From positions 21,263,885 to 21,327,884 of the forward strand of contig NC_054703.1 in the NCBI RefSeq assembly GCF_016097555.1: 64,000 nt of DNA. Reading direction: 5' to 3'. This DNA comes from Gigantopelta aegis (Eukaryota > Mollusca > Gastropoda > Neomphalida > Peltospiridae). Each line of letters begins with the position of its first letter. The stretch's first letter is position 1. The position numbers and the translations under genes were made by a program. This document shows, piece by piece, positions 35,832 to 48,340 of this stretch. Under the pieces are notes generated by a model. It did not search any database and had not been told where the DNA came from. It saw only the letters and a list, made by a program, of their open reading frames with translations.

Positions 35832-37511
35832 CAAAATCAAATGCCTTTTTGTAATCTATCAAACAGCAATATAGTCTATCTTTTTTAACAAGAGCTTTTG
35901 ACAACTACTGCATATAAAGAAAATATTGCATCTATGTTCCCATACCTCTGCGAAAGCCAAACTGAGCGTCACATATTTTATCAAATTCTTCAGACCAATC
36001 CCACAATCTCTTGCTGAGTATAGAAGTAAACAATTTACTCAATGCACTGAGCAAACTGATGCCTCTCTAATTATTTGGGTCTGAGTTATATCCCTTTTTA
36101 AAAATTGGTAGAATAACCGCAACACTCCATGGCGCAGTAAAAATACCTAAGCTTAAAGTCATATTGTCACAGACTACTGACCTATTACATGGCCTAGCAA
36201 AGTATACCTGAAAATATATACATTTGATTTGTCCCTAAATGTACTTTATTCAACCATCTTCATAATAACCATACTCCATTTATTAATTATATTTTGTAAA
36301 CATTACTGAATCATGGCAATGGTCCATAATTCAAAAACTAAAATTGCCCAGAGGGTTGACATGGATTTCACTCCATCATGGTTCAGTTAAGGTGATGCAA
36401 TGAAGATTCGGTTTCCAACAATTAATGTAATTTTTAGTTAATATCCATTTTTCTAGAAACAAGGTCCTTAAATCCGTGACAGTATGCCTTTAAGATTGTA
36501 TTAAACATTTTCAAAATGATAGGCATCAAAAGTTCTTTAAACTCAATAAGAAATTCATTTAAAATGGAATGTAAACCAGGACTTTTATCACACTTTAGAT
36601 GTTTTACAGCATACAAAATCTCAGCGTACGTAATTTCACAATCCAGTTGTTCATACAGGCATTCAGAGTTTACACTAAATACATCTGGAGCAGACTTACT
36701 CTCTGGTGTATTAGGATCAGTTTCCACTACATCCTTAAAATGATTTAAAAAGTCATTTAGAGATACATTAGGCTTAGTATGTTTAGACTTAGGGAAATTT
36801 CAGAAAAATTCTTTAGGATTATACTTTCTCAAATATTCTAGCTGATTACCTTGCTATCCTTGATATTGTCTTTTTAGGCGTTTCTCTCTCTTTTTATACT
36901 CTATTTTACAGGCATATAAATGTGCTTTATTTTCGTATGATTTATGGCAGTTAAAAGTTCTCAGTGCGGCCAAATATATTAAATACAGAAGTCGGCACTC
37001 AGAGTTAAACCAAGGTTTACCACACACTTGGTTGGACCTTGTCTTGTGCAGATCACTATATGTATGTATATGTCGAGACTTGCATTTACAAAAAAAAGTG
37101 TCCGTTATGTTCTGTAGTACACTTGAAAAATCCTTTACCATCCTGTCTACATCAATCTGTGATTCCAAATCAACATTTGTCACAGTAATGTTTAACAAAT
37201 CTAAATTGACTCTTATTGCCTCCATACATTCATGTTTATGTTCATCGAGCCACCTACCTCTACTAAATTCCCTACCATCTTTAAGATCTTCATCCGATAC
37301 ACCATTTGGATTTAACAATACTGTACTGTGTAAAGAAAAATCAACATGCAATGGTGCATGATCAAAAAATTCATTAAAATTGCATAGGATTACTTTTTCT
37401 AATAAAGAAAACCGGTTACTTGCTGATAGTATATATTCAATAAGACTCATCCCCTGCTGGCCATGAAATGTAAAGTCATTAGACAAATCACACTTGTGTC
37501 TACCATTAACA

Positions 37512-37862
37512 GTTCGCTTTATCAAAACCCCCATATTTCACAACAATAATGCAAAATACTAGCAAAATATGTATCAAAAAATAAAGAAAGAGATGTGCTT
37601 AAATATTCAACATCAAGCTCCTAGTATTTCTCTTAACAGCAAACATGGCTTTTTTTCATTAATCAGTAATTAATTTAACCGTCTGACTAAATTTACCATT
37701 ATAATTAAAACAGAGACCCAGATAAGAAAACTGGTCTACCTTGTCAAGTAAAATACCGTTATAATGCCACTTCTCATTTTCTGTTATAATGCCTCTATTT
37801 CCAGAAATCACTATCTTCGTTTTTGCAGTATTTAAACTTAGGCTCCACGTGGAATTACATTA
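37512..37862 (-). mobile_element. LINE 3'-half piece lodged within the endonuclease region
   Basis: Matches 34370-34600 and 34984-35085 (RT C-terminal part) closely. It sits between endonuclease segments that would otherwise join (...KATGLM / TVNGRHKC...). Confidence 0.75.
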
Positions 37863-38508
37863 GACCAGTAGCTTTACATAGGTTTAGTAGTTTACAGCCA
37901 TAGTAGTTCTGTTCAGTGTCCAATGTCCGGATTAATTCTTGTCGGTAGCGATTCATCATTAGCAGAATCAATAAGTTCACATAATCTGTTTAATACACTG
38001 ATATGAGGCTCATCAAATCTGATAAAACCATCTCTAGTCGCGGTTCTGCTATTAAAATCGCAAATAATAAACACATCTCCAATCTTAGAATAATACTCAA
38101 TACCGGACTGTAATTCTGTGTAAATGACTCACAATTATATAACTTACAGTACGACGATGTCTGGGGTGCTATATAAACGGCAGCTATGTAATTATCCTTA
38201 ACAAATATATTTAAATATCTATCCACTTTAACCAATATTATAGAATCTAAACAATTTTCGACTGTTGATATGTAAGGCTTAATCTGAGATTTAAACATTA
38301 TAAAAATACCTCCTCCCTGAGCACCTTTTCTTTTTCTCACCGGGAGTGTTTTACTTCCGTAACCATCAACATGATATTCAAACTCATTATCGATCCAACA
38401 TTCTAAAAGAAAAATAACATCATATATGTACGCAAAAAGTTTATAAAATTAACAGAGTTTAATTTTTCACCTAGGCCACCATGGATATTTCATGTCAAAG
38501 TTTTCAGA

Positions 38509-38607
38509 GAGAAGTCGCTAAAGCTCGTGACAACTGAAAATTATTTCACTTGGGACATACATTTGATATTAACTGAAAACTCGTTTATTATCCTCTATAT
38601 ACAAAAA
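38509..38607. mobile_element. Fragment of the palindromic element family (G)
   Basis: gtcgctaaagctcgtgacaa through aaactcgtttattatcctct matches one arm and end of the 58.9-kb element. Confidence 0.75.
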
Positions 38608-38699
38608 GATTGGGCACAAGTTATTCACATACATTCTCCGGTGTGTCCTAATCACTGGGGTTAACAGTGTTCGTGTTCATAGCCGGGCTGTCAGCATGA

Positions 38700-39655
38700 C
38701 ATTGAGAAAGTGCATATACAATTTTGTAAACGTTCATTGGGTGTACATAATAGAACTTGTAATTACTTTGTTTATAGAGAATTGGGACGATTTCCACTAG
38801 CTATTATAAGAAAGCTGAGAATTTTTAAATATTGGATAAACCTTGGTAGTACCAGTAATTGCATTCTAAAAGCTGTGTACGAGGAAATGTATGAGTATGG
38901 AGATATTTGGCTAACGAATATTAAGCAGGAATTAGATACGCTTGGGCTAAGTTATATGTGGAAATCGACCCATACCCATATCTGTTTTTATTACATAATT
39001 AAAGAAAGAATATTTGATGTATTTAAACAAAAAGCCTACAATTTAATAACAGCGTCGCCAAAAGGATCACTATATAAACACTTAATAAAGGAATATCAAT
39101 TACAAACATATCTGACGAAGCCAATTGATTCACGCAATATAAAAGAAATAACAAAAATGAGAATTTGTGCACACAGACTAAATATTGAAGCTGGTAGGTA
39201 CAAAAATATCGAGAACACAAAGAGTATGTACATTATGTAATATTAATGAGATTGAGGATGAGTTTCATTTTATTCTTCAGTGTCCACGATACGAAACTTT
39301 AAGAAATATTTTTATTAAGAAATACTACTCCAAGAACCCCAGTGCTTTTCAACTAATACAGCTATTGTCAACTACAAACAATAAGGAGATAAATAACCTT
39401 GGCAAATACTTACTACGGGCGAACAAAATTAGGGATATGCTATTACTACAAACAACTTAATAGATCTATATTTGTGTAACCCATATTGCCGATTGTTTAT
39501 ATATAGATATAGATGGATTGTTTTATCGGTATATGTGTATGTGTTTATGTAAGTCATTCTCCGCCATTGTTCCGCTCTATTGTACATAATATTGTATTTC
39601 ATTGTTATAATGCTGATAAGTTGGAAAACTTAACGCAATAAAGAACTTGAACTTG
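38700..39655 (+). pseudogene. LINE ORF2 C-terminal end and 3' UTR, plus strand
   Basis: Starts VHIQFCKRSLGVHNRTCN, then ELGRFPLAIIRKL (post-RT motif). After a frame change near 39.2 kb it continues with RVCTLCNINEIEDEFHFILQ, then CPRYETLRN (CCHC-like finger) and a stop at 39458-39460. The 3' end has aataaag at about 39638. It is the same type as the minus-strand LINE next door but in opposite orientation, and 5'-truncated. Confidence 0.82.
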
Positions 39656-39794
39656 AGCATGTGTTGCGTGTACCGCATTGATAACCGGAGATCGGAATTC
39701 AGTAGCACGTACTTCATTAGTAGTCGGAGGCCGGAAGAGAACTCCATCGATACATAATTTGTCATTGTTCATTACAGCACGTTTACCTGCTCAG

Positions 39795-40142
39795 ATGGCT
39801 TCACTCCTGTGGGGCGATAGAAGCTTAAACGTCTTTCGTTTACTTCCCTTGGAAATTGTTTGGAGACAAAGAAGTCTGATCCCTTCAGAACTTGACGATT
39901 TCCGTACCATTTCTCGATCACTAAACCTGCCGAACTTAGCGACGGTCAGCCTAGGCCTTCCTCTTCTCGATGTCTCAACTCTTTGCTGTGTCAATACACA
40001 CCTCGGATTCGATATGCATGGTTTCCCGGCAGTTCAAGAACTAAACAAGCTCTTCGTCGAAACGGCCGGTGCAGTGTTTGGTTTTAAAATACCAAATACT
40101 AGTCATAGGAAAACAACCGTTAAGACTATTTACAGGGCGTAG
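39795..40142 (+). CDS. Hypothetical 115-residue ORF, uncertain
   Basis: ATG at 39795, stop at 40140-40142. The frame is open further upstream to 39678 but without another ATG. No signal peptide or known domain. The composition is leucine-rich, with a predicted globular stretch such as LPNLATVSLGLPLLDV. A gtaaataaag sequence with a gttca repeat follows at about 40195-40217, which may be a poly(A) signal or a retroelement 3' end. It lies between two LINE relics, so it may be retroelement-derived. Low confidence that it is a gene. Confidence 0.25.
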   Translation: MASLLWGDRSLNVFRLLPLEIVWRQRSLIPSELDDFRTISRSLNLPNLATVSLGLPLLDVSTLCCVNTHLGFDMHGFPAVQELNKLFVETAGAVFGFKIPNTSHRKTTVKTIYRA

Positions 40143-40855
40143 TTTAAAAAACACTTGTAAACATGTCATCATATGCCGTACAATACGGCCTGAGTGTAAA
40201 TAAAGTTCAGTTCAGTTCAGTAACTGCAAGGACTAGGATTCATAAGGCCAGAAGTAATCACCAACAACAAAAAAGCACAGACAGCCTACAAGTTTTAATA
40301 TCTTCGAGTGGACAAGACAATACAAAAATACAATAAGAAAATACAGCAGTGCGCATCAAAAGAAATTAGAGAATGATCTTTCTAAAACTGTACAAACTGA
40401 CCCCACAAGTATCTTTAAAATCATGAAACAGAAACAAAGCATACCTAGCAACAGTCCTTCGTTAGAATATATATTTTTAATTTTTTTTTAAAGAGAATAA
40501 CTACATGTATGATAATGTCAACAATGATAACTTGTGTGATGTAAATGAGATTGTTGAATCAATTGACACAAACAACATTTAAAATATGCCTATATCTGGA
40601 CATTTTTCAGAGGGATTCATAGTACAAGTACAAGTGGAATTAAATAATGTATCAGAAAGGATGGTGAACTATCAAAATATGTTACGTGCGACATAGGCGT
40701 GAGGCAAGGGGAAAATGTATCCCCTATTTAATTCTCGTTGTTTTTAAATGATTTGGAGTACTATTAAAAGCCACAACAGTGAAAAGGTATTACGATTAAT
40801 GCCATTGATTTTGAGATATATTTTGACATAGGTCAACGATTTTTATTAGGTTATA

Positions 40856-41262
40856 AAGTAAAAGTAAAGTTTGTTTTATTTAACGACGCCACTAGAGCAC
40901 ATTGATTTTTTGTATCTTATCATCAGCTATTGGACGTCAAACATATGGTCATTCTGACACTGTTTTTTTTAGAGGAAACCCGCTGTCGCCATTTAGGCTA
41001 CTCTTTTACGACAGGCAGCAAGGGATCTTTTATTTGCGCTTCCCACAGGCAGAATAGCAAAAACCATGGCCTTTGTTGAACCAGTTATGGATCACTGGTC
41101 GGTGCAAGTGGTTTACACCTACCCACTCAGCCTTGCGGAGCACTCACTCAGGGTTTGGAGTCGGTATTTGGATTAAAAATCCCATGGCTCGACTGGGATC
41201 CGAACCCAGTACCTACCAGCCTGTTGACCGATGGCCTAACCACGACGCCACCGAGGCCGGTC
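40856..41262 (-). mobile_element. SINE, H2 + T2-like tail, 13-bp target duplication
   Basis: ttattaggttata flanks it (40843-40855, 41263-41275). The duplicated LINE block at about 41586-41600 retains the uninterrupted site (ttattagggtatatg). Confidence 0.94.
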
Positions 41263-42079
41263 TTATTAGGTTATATGCTGACGACACCGCCCTCATGTTA
41301 AAGAGAAAACAAGGGAAATTATACTGTGCTTTTATCGATCTCAAAAAAGCTATTGATACCATTTGAAGAATAGGACTATGGTCTAAATCATGTATCAGAA
41401 GGACGGTGAACTATCAACATAGTTTATGTGCAACATAGGCGTGAGGAAAGGGGAAACTGTATCCCCTATTTTATTCTCGTTGTTTTTAAATGATTTGGAG
41501 GACTATTTAAAGTCACGACAGTGTAACGGTATTATGATTAATACCTTTGATTTTGATATATAGCTTGACATAGGTCTAACGATTTTTATTAGGGTATATG
41601 TTGATGACACCGCCCTCCTGGTTAGAAACGAAGATGATATATCACATATTATAAATACCTACGACAAGTATTGTAAGACATGGAAATTAACAGTAAACGT
41701 GTCAAAAACAAAGATTATCATATTTGGAGATTCGAAAAAAGACGACAAGAAAGTTTTCTATTGAGACAATTTTGAGATTGAGAATGTAAATGAACACAAA
41801 TACTTGGGAATATGGTTCGAAAACCCCCCCCAATAAAATCAATTTATGCAAAAAAACAAAAAACCCCCACATAGCACAACTGGCTCAAAAAGTCATGTTT
41901 TATATCTTATAAAAATCAAAGGAATATTGTTTTTCAATTGAATATCGTTTAAAAATATTTGATGCAATTGTTGTTCCTATATTAGTCTATGGTTGTGAAA
42001 TCTGGGGATGTGAAAATATCAATATATTAGAAAGTGTACATATCCAGTTTTCACGATATTTAGCAAATGCAAGAAAAAG

Positions 42080-42270
42080 CACACCTGTATATATGCTATA
42101 TGGAGAGTTTGGAAGTAAACCACGACTGCTTATAATATCCATCACAACCTGTATATATGCTATATGGAGAGTTTGGAAGTAAACCACGACTGCTTATAAT
42201 ATCCATCACAACCTGTATATATGCTATATGGAGAGTTTGGAAGAAAACCACGACTGCTTATAATATCCAT
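42080..42270. repeat. Three tandem 64-bp copies in LINE
   Basis: acctgtatatatgctatatg ... ggaagtaaaccacgactgc occurs at about 42083, 42147 and 42211. It encodes the MLYGEFGSKPRLLIISI post-RT motif. Confidence 0.92.
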
Positions 42271-43088
42271 ACGTATTGTGTGTTTTGGGATTCGTCTTAT
42301 GACAGACACATGTCCAAAGCTATCAGTACAGATCTACAAAGTATTATTTCATGACTATATACAACGTGGAACAAACCATAAATGGATTATCAGTGTTAGA
42401 GATATATTTATAACTTTGGCCTAAATAATATCTGTGACAAGCAAATGTTTAGCCCAGTAACAAGGTTAAAGACATTAGTCAAACAAAGACTCTCAGACCA
42501 GTTTGTTTTTACAGAATTGGCAAAGTGACATTTCAGAATCCAATAAAGGTTTAAGTTACAGACTATTTAAAGAGAACTTAGTGTTTGAAACATATCCCAA
42601 TATACTCGATAAAACTGTGTAATACATTTTGTTGGATTCCGTATAGCTAACCACGTTTACCTTTTGAAACAGGGAGATGGACCAATATTTTATATGAAAA
42701 CAGGACATGTATCTATTGTACTGCTGATGATGTTGGTAGTGCTTTTCACTACTTATTTATATGTACAAAATTTACAGAAGATAGATGTAATATATATTCA
42801 CAGATATTATTTTACAAGATCAAATGTAAACACATTTAAGTAGCTTTTAATTTGTAAAAATATAAGTACCCTTATAAACTTGTGTAGATTTATAACTATT
42901 ATTAACAAACATTTCTGTTTCTACTAAGACTTTCATTATTTACAGTTTATGAAAAAAGAATTCAAACCCTGTCATCTTGATGCTGTTATATTATATATGT
43001 ATATTTGTATTCCTCAAATTCCTCAGATGGCATTGAGTGTAATAAACTTTCTTTCTGTTCTATTCTGCTAACAATCAATATCCCCTAC

Positions 43089-43096
43089 GCACACAC

Positions 43097-43141
<45 letters not shown>
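43089..43141. repeat. (CA)n microsatellite
   Basis: Near-pure ca tract just downstream of the galactosyltransferase stop codon. Confidence 0.97.
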
Positions 43142-43144
<3 letters not shown>

Positions 43145-43195
43145 CAAGAAACAAAAGCCCACAAGGATATCCCTCTGGTTAATTGTATTTAGCAG

Positions 43196-43333
43196 TTAAT
43201 GTTGATTGAGGTCTTGGAAGACGTGTTTTATGCCATATGGTTTAGCGTGATATATCAAATATTCCAAAACGTCCATTTGATTTCCAGCCACGTAATGAAA
43301 AGAAATAGCATAGTCACTGATGCTGTCCACGCC
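43196..43333 (-). CDS. C1GALT1: C1GALT1-like terminal exon
   Basis: 46 codons including TAA (43198-43196). It encodes GVDSISDYAISFHYV followed by LEYLIYHAKPYG, the characteristic C-terminus of core-1 galactosyltransferases. Acceptor tttttcag at 43334-43341 (minus strand); phase 0 entry. Confidence 0.9.
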   Translation of the reverse strand, partial: GVDSISDYAISFHYVAGNQMDVLEYLIYHAKPYGIKHVFQDLNQH

Positions 43334-43443
43334 CTGAAAAACACAGATAAAGTAACATCATCAAATGTTTGCTAACAAAGGAATATTTGTTTAACAATGG
43401 CTATTTGATGTCCAATATATGGTTAAATCGACCCTTGAAAGAA

Positions 43444-43521
<78 letters not shown>

Positions 43522-44094
43522 GTCCTTAGCTGATAAGCCGGTGGCAACAATTAACAGCCATATTGTCCTAACGGCAGTAATGTAGTTTCACACTAATTGG
43601 ACTGATTGCTATCCCCTAACTAACTAATGCCAAAGTTATTGCGTAAATGCAGGTGACACAATAACAATTAATTGAATCGTATATACGCAGCTAACTATAT
43701 ATAATTTTCATTTGAATATAGTTGTAACTATTCCATTATGATAATATATAATAAAGAAACGAAAGCTAAATAAATCAAAACAATAACAAAACAAATATGC
43801 AAAACCCCTACCGCACACACACACAAAAAACAAACCAAACCCTCCACCACAAAAACACCCAAAAGAAACAACATAAAACCCCCACAAAAACCCACCTATC
43901 CCACAAAAATAACAAAAAACAAAACAAAAACACACATAAAAAAATAACAAAAACAAAGAAACAACGCACACAGAAAAATGAAGCAAAAACAATAACAATA
44001 AAGAAAACAACAACAAAACCCCCCCCATAAAACCCCCCAATAATAAAACAAAACCCGCAACAAATTAAAAAAGAAAGAAAAAAAGAAAAAAAGT

Positions 44095-44125
<31 letters not shown>

Positions 44126-47100
44126 ACAAACAACCAATGAAACAAAGAAACTCGAAAAAAAAAAAACAGAAGAAAAATCATAGATACATGAACCGGTAAA
44201 AAAAAAGAAGTTTAAAATAAACTGGAACCTGGAAGGGTTAATTACACAGAACTTACCTTCTTCAACCCATTTGCGTCATACTTGTACAACCAGTCCGGAA
44301 ATCGTCCCGTCACAAAATCGTGTGGACTGATACAGTGGAACCTAGTTCCACCAAACTTATCAGTGGAGTTCTTCAGCTTGACGCCGAGTTTTCCCATACA
44401 GTGCCCGAAAGCTTCATCCCCGGCCGAACCGGTCTGCCGACAAACTTTAGAACTATTCGCCTCCCTGCCGAAGCGTCTGAGCGCCTCTTTGCTTACCACA
44501 AACCCGGATCCGCCGCTGGAATACGGGAACGTTCCGATCGAGTTGAAATGGTGACCGAAATACACCGGCTCCTTCGGATCCTGCTCCGAAAGCATGTATC
44601 TGAGATTCTCCATTATGACGTAGGTGTCGTCGTCAGTTTTCAGGAACCAATCAGCATCGTCGAAGTGGTGTTTGTACACGTAGTGGAAGCCGCCAAGGGT
44701 TTTCCGCGTCAGTTGGTCTCTGCCTTCCGTGACGTTGATTGCGACCGCGCCGTACGTGGCGTTGGCCTTGGAGCTGATGATGACGAGTTTGTTACAACGT
44801 CGTCCCCACGTCCTCAAGACGTATTTGACGCGCGGCTCTAGGTTCTTTGGTGTCGTCATCACCCAACAGAGGACGCGAACCTGCTCGAACAGTTTCCGGG
44901 CCACGTAGTCGGCTGAATAATAATAATAATTAAAAAAACAAACAAACAAACAAAAAAACAAACAAACAAACAAACAAAAGCAACAAATTTATATATTTAT
45001 TTATCTAAAAAGGAAGTTTGTTTTGTTTAACGACACCACTAGAGCATATTGCCTTTAAAAAACTCACCTAAAAAGGAAGATTGGTTTGTTTAACGACACA
45101 ACTAGATCACTGATTTATGAATCATTGGCTATTGGATGTCAGACATGGTAATTGTGACATATATAACCTTACAGTTTGCTTTGTTTAACGACTGCTCTAG
45201 AGCACTTTGATTTATGAATCATTGGCCATTGGATGATAAATATTTAGCAATTTTAACATAGTCTTATGGAGGAAACCCGCTATACTTTTCCATCAGTAAT
45301 AAGCGATCTTTTATATGCACCATTTTAAGGACACATACCACGGCCTTTGATATGTCTGACTGTCTGTCTCTCTATCTATATCTCGATCTATTTATATATA
45401 CTCTGTCAAAAAAGAAACGCATAGGTGATAGGGAAAGAAGAAAAGTGTTTAATTTTACAAAATATCGGGGTTTTTTGGTACAATGTTGCTGAATGACCAT
45501 GTTTGGTAATGTCCCTGGAATGGGACAGCATGCCCAAATGCACCCTAAAACAAATTTAATGCACGTTGTGCGACAATTGCAGGAAATCGGCGTGAAATAG
45601 TCAGATTTTGGCGAATGCAAGTGAAACTCGGGGAAAAGATTGGGGTAGTGATGGGTATTTAAAGCTGCAATGCTCGCAATGATGCCTCATTTCCATTTCG
45701 ACGTAGACGAGTTACAAGATGCCAAGACTAAGCCTGCCGTATCGAAACATTGCAATAGGCCCCCCCCAGTTAGGCGAATCGCAGTCAGCAGTCACACGCC
45801 ACATGAACGTCCATCAGAGCACCATTTCACGTCTCTGGGACAGGTACCAGCAGTTTCAATCAGCTGAAGACCGGCCCAGAAGTGGAAGACCTCGCATAAC
45901 AACTGCAGGATAAGATCGCTACATCCGGGTTCTGCACTTGCGTCACCGAACTGCCACAGCAACGAACACTGTTGGACGCATACCTGGTTTGAGAAGGGTG
46001 TCTGCACAAACCATTCGGAACTGACTTCGAGAAGCTGGTTTACGGGCTAGGAGACCGTATGTTGGCCCCGTCATCATCGACATTTACGTGTTCCCTGATG
46101 CACAAATGTAAAGGGGTGAAACTTGGGAAACTGGCGGCGAGTATAGTTCATCGACGCGTCACGTTTCCTTCTACAGCGACGTGATTTACGACAACGTGTA
46201 TACAAACGCCGCAATGAACGTTTTGCCAGCAACTGCGTCGCCCAAGTTGACAGATTCAGTGGAGGGAGTGTCATGAAGTGGGGAGCCATCTCATACACCG
46301 GCAGAAGTGAACTTGTGTTCGTACAAGGCAACCCGACAGCTGTACACTACCAGGATGAAATTTTTCGCCGTCACATGCTTCCCATTTTGGATTGACAAAG
46401 ATAACTGTCACATGCACTGCAGGAAGAATGGGCTAGGATTCCACGTGCCCGGATTCAGATACTCATTCAGTCTACGCCAAGGAGATGTCGCGCAGTGATT
46501 GCTGCTGCTGGTGGCCACACAAGGTACTGATTTCAGCGCCCTCGTGCGACGCTGTTTGGTGACGAAAACGCCTCCACTGCCGTTATAGCAAGAACACTGT
46601 CACATACTCATGTCAAATTTGACTGTGATACGATCATAAATAATAAAATTATGCCACTTTGTATTAAAGAGATAATTCCATGAACATTTCGCCTATGCGT
46701 TTCTTTTTAGACAGAGTATATGTATCTATGCATCTATGTATGTATGTATGTATGTATGTATTGATGTATGAATATCTATATATTGCATGTATGTCGAGGT
46801 TGACTGTTACATACACAGATATTAACGCACTGGCGCAGGGGATAATTAAATCCTTTCTGGCCTCACAAATTGTCCCATGCCGTTGCTGGGACTCGAACCT
46901 GTGGCACCGAATCGCCAGCAAATTGCGAGACTAACCACGATGTGCCCTGAGCTATCGAGGCATACATAAAAAGGATGTTCTTTAACTCACCCACATGCAT
47001 GGGGCCTACAATCTACGCGGTCGATTCCGCTTACGTGCATAAAACAGTGGGCAGACCTGGCACTGGCTAGTATGTATTGATGTATGAATATCTATATATT

Positions 47101-47297
47101 GTATGTATGTCGAGGTTGACTGTTACATACATAGATATTAACTGGCGCAGGGGATAATTAAATCCTTTCTGGCCTCACAAATTGTCCCATGCCGTTGCTG
47201 GGACTCGAACCTGTATGTATGTATGTATGCATGTATGCATGTATGCATGTATGTATGTATGTATGTATATATGTATGTATGTATCTAATATATCTAG

Positions 47298-47368
<71 letters not shown>

Positions 47369-48280
47369 GTCTATCTATCTATGTACCCATTCGTCTATGG
47401 TTGTTATTTATATTTTTATCATTTACTTTTTAATGCCCTCTAAATGTGTTAGACTTTGTACGGACCCGATTTTAACATATATATATATTTTAATTATTTA
47501 CTTTTTAATGCCCTATATTTGTTTTACACTAGGTTCGACCCTATACTGGTTTTTCCGATTGTCGCCCAGCCGTTTATGACGTTGTCGATAGATGGGGTAA
47601 CCGTACGGCCGCCATTGAGGGAGTGAAATTCACGCAACAATAACATGTGCATCTGGGTGCAATTTCAGTATTTATGACTTTTTGTGGAACATTTTATAAA
47701 AGCAAAACCAGGCTCTCGGGTAATTCAATCTCATTTAAAGATTGTATATTCATTTCAATGTCGGTGGAAATCTGTGAATGATTAAAAATATAAATAATAA
47801 AGCATCTATACACGCCAATGCAACAGCATACGAATCATTTAAACACACGCGAGTGTAAATACGTTTGATGGTTATTAAGTGAAACTTTACTGAATGCATC
47901 CTAAAATATAGAAACGTATATCAGTTATGTACGTTTGTAGAAAACGTGATGTACTATTTTAAAAAAGAAATAATGACCTTAGATATAGGGTGTCAACGTT
48001 TAGGTGTTACTGTTGTTAGCTCCGGGATATTCCAGATGTGGTCACATGGGGTTGAAGTGGGGCGCAGTTTACACTGCCAAATATTGCTCTCTTATTTATT
48101 TTTATTTATTTTTCTTTATAAATACAAGTTATTATGGCGTTAAATGTGTGCAAATAAAATGATAAATAAATAATTCACTAACGTAACACGCATGCAGGCC
48201 ACAGCAAAAGTCGCACCCATACCCACTTCGTCAAATTTTATTTTTTAATTATTCTTTTTTATTTATTTATTTACTTACTC

Positions 48281-48340
<60 letters not shown>

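Larger units (their letters stand above)
33780..38340 (-). pseudogene. LINE ORF2 remains (EN-RT-zinc finger)
   Basis: Endonuclease pieces are GGGIFIMFKS (38340 region), GDVFIICDFNSR (about 38070, other frame) and EFFDHAPLHVDF (within 36854-37534). The linker contains KPWFNSECRLLY. RT motifs are DKSPGLHSILNEFL (36434-36727), CLIDYKKAFDFV (about 35832-35880), LMQGGILSPILYSFYISDLE (35155-35412) and YADDMVIFAKS (34990-35160). The post-RT segment has ELGRYPLSLVCK (about 34260) and a finger RICMLCQMGEVEDEFHF (about 33790-33830). Removing the MITE at 35423-35831 together with one TTAA restores the reading KAFDFVNTLNLW, so the RT was open when the MITE arrived. Inactive now. Confidence 0.82.
33350..38480 (-). 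mobile_element. Non-LTR retrotransposon (LINE) relic, minus strand
   Basis: Parts of one LINE follow in order on the minus strand: AP endonuclease, linker, reverse transcriptase, post-RT segment with a CCHC-like finger, and an AT-rich 3' end. It is broken by frameshifts, a SINE (34605-34983), a TTAA MITE (35423-35831) and a duplicated LINE piece (37512-37862). 36170-36430 also appears to be non-LINE insert. Clade is uncertain; the layout fits the CR1/L2/Jockey-like groups. Confidence 0.85.
40230..42870 (+). mobile_element. LINE relic, plus strand, rearranged
   Basis: Linker-like stretch (YKNTIRKYSSAHQKKLENDL, about 40290), RT pieces with RQGENVSPL and LFLNDLE (about 40700), YADDTALM (about 41272), CAFIDLKKAID (about 41325), a second RQ/LFLNDLE-like block (about 41440-41510) and YVDDTALLVRNED (about 41600) with SKTKIIIFGD (about 41700). 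The order shows an internal duplication of the RT region. Many stops; inactive. Confidence 0.8.

Noticed and set aside
43708..44137. Phe/Cys-rich minus-strand ORFs
   Set aside because: A/C-rich intronic low-complexity sequence between two C1GALT1-like exons.
44320..44841. 173-codon plus-strand ORF
   Set aside because: Shadow of the C1GALT1-like catalytic exon on the opposite strand.
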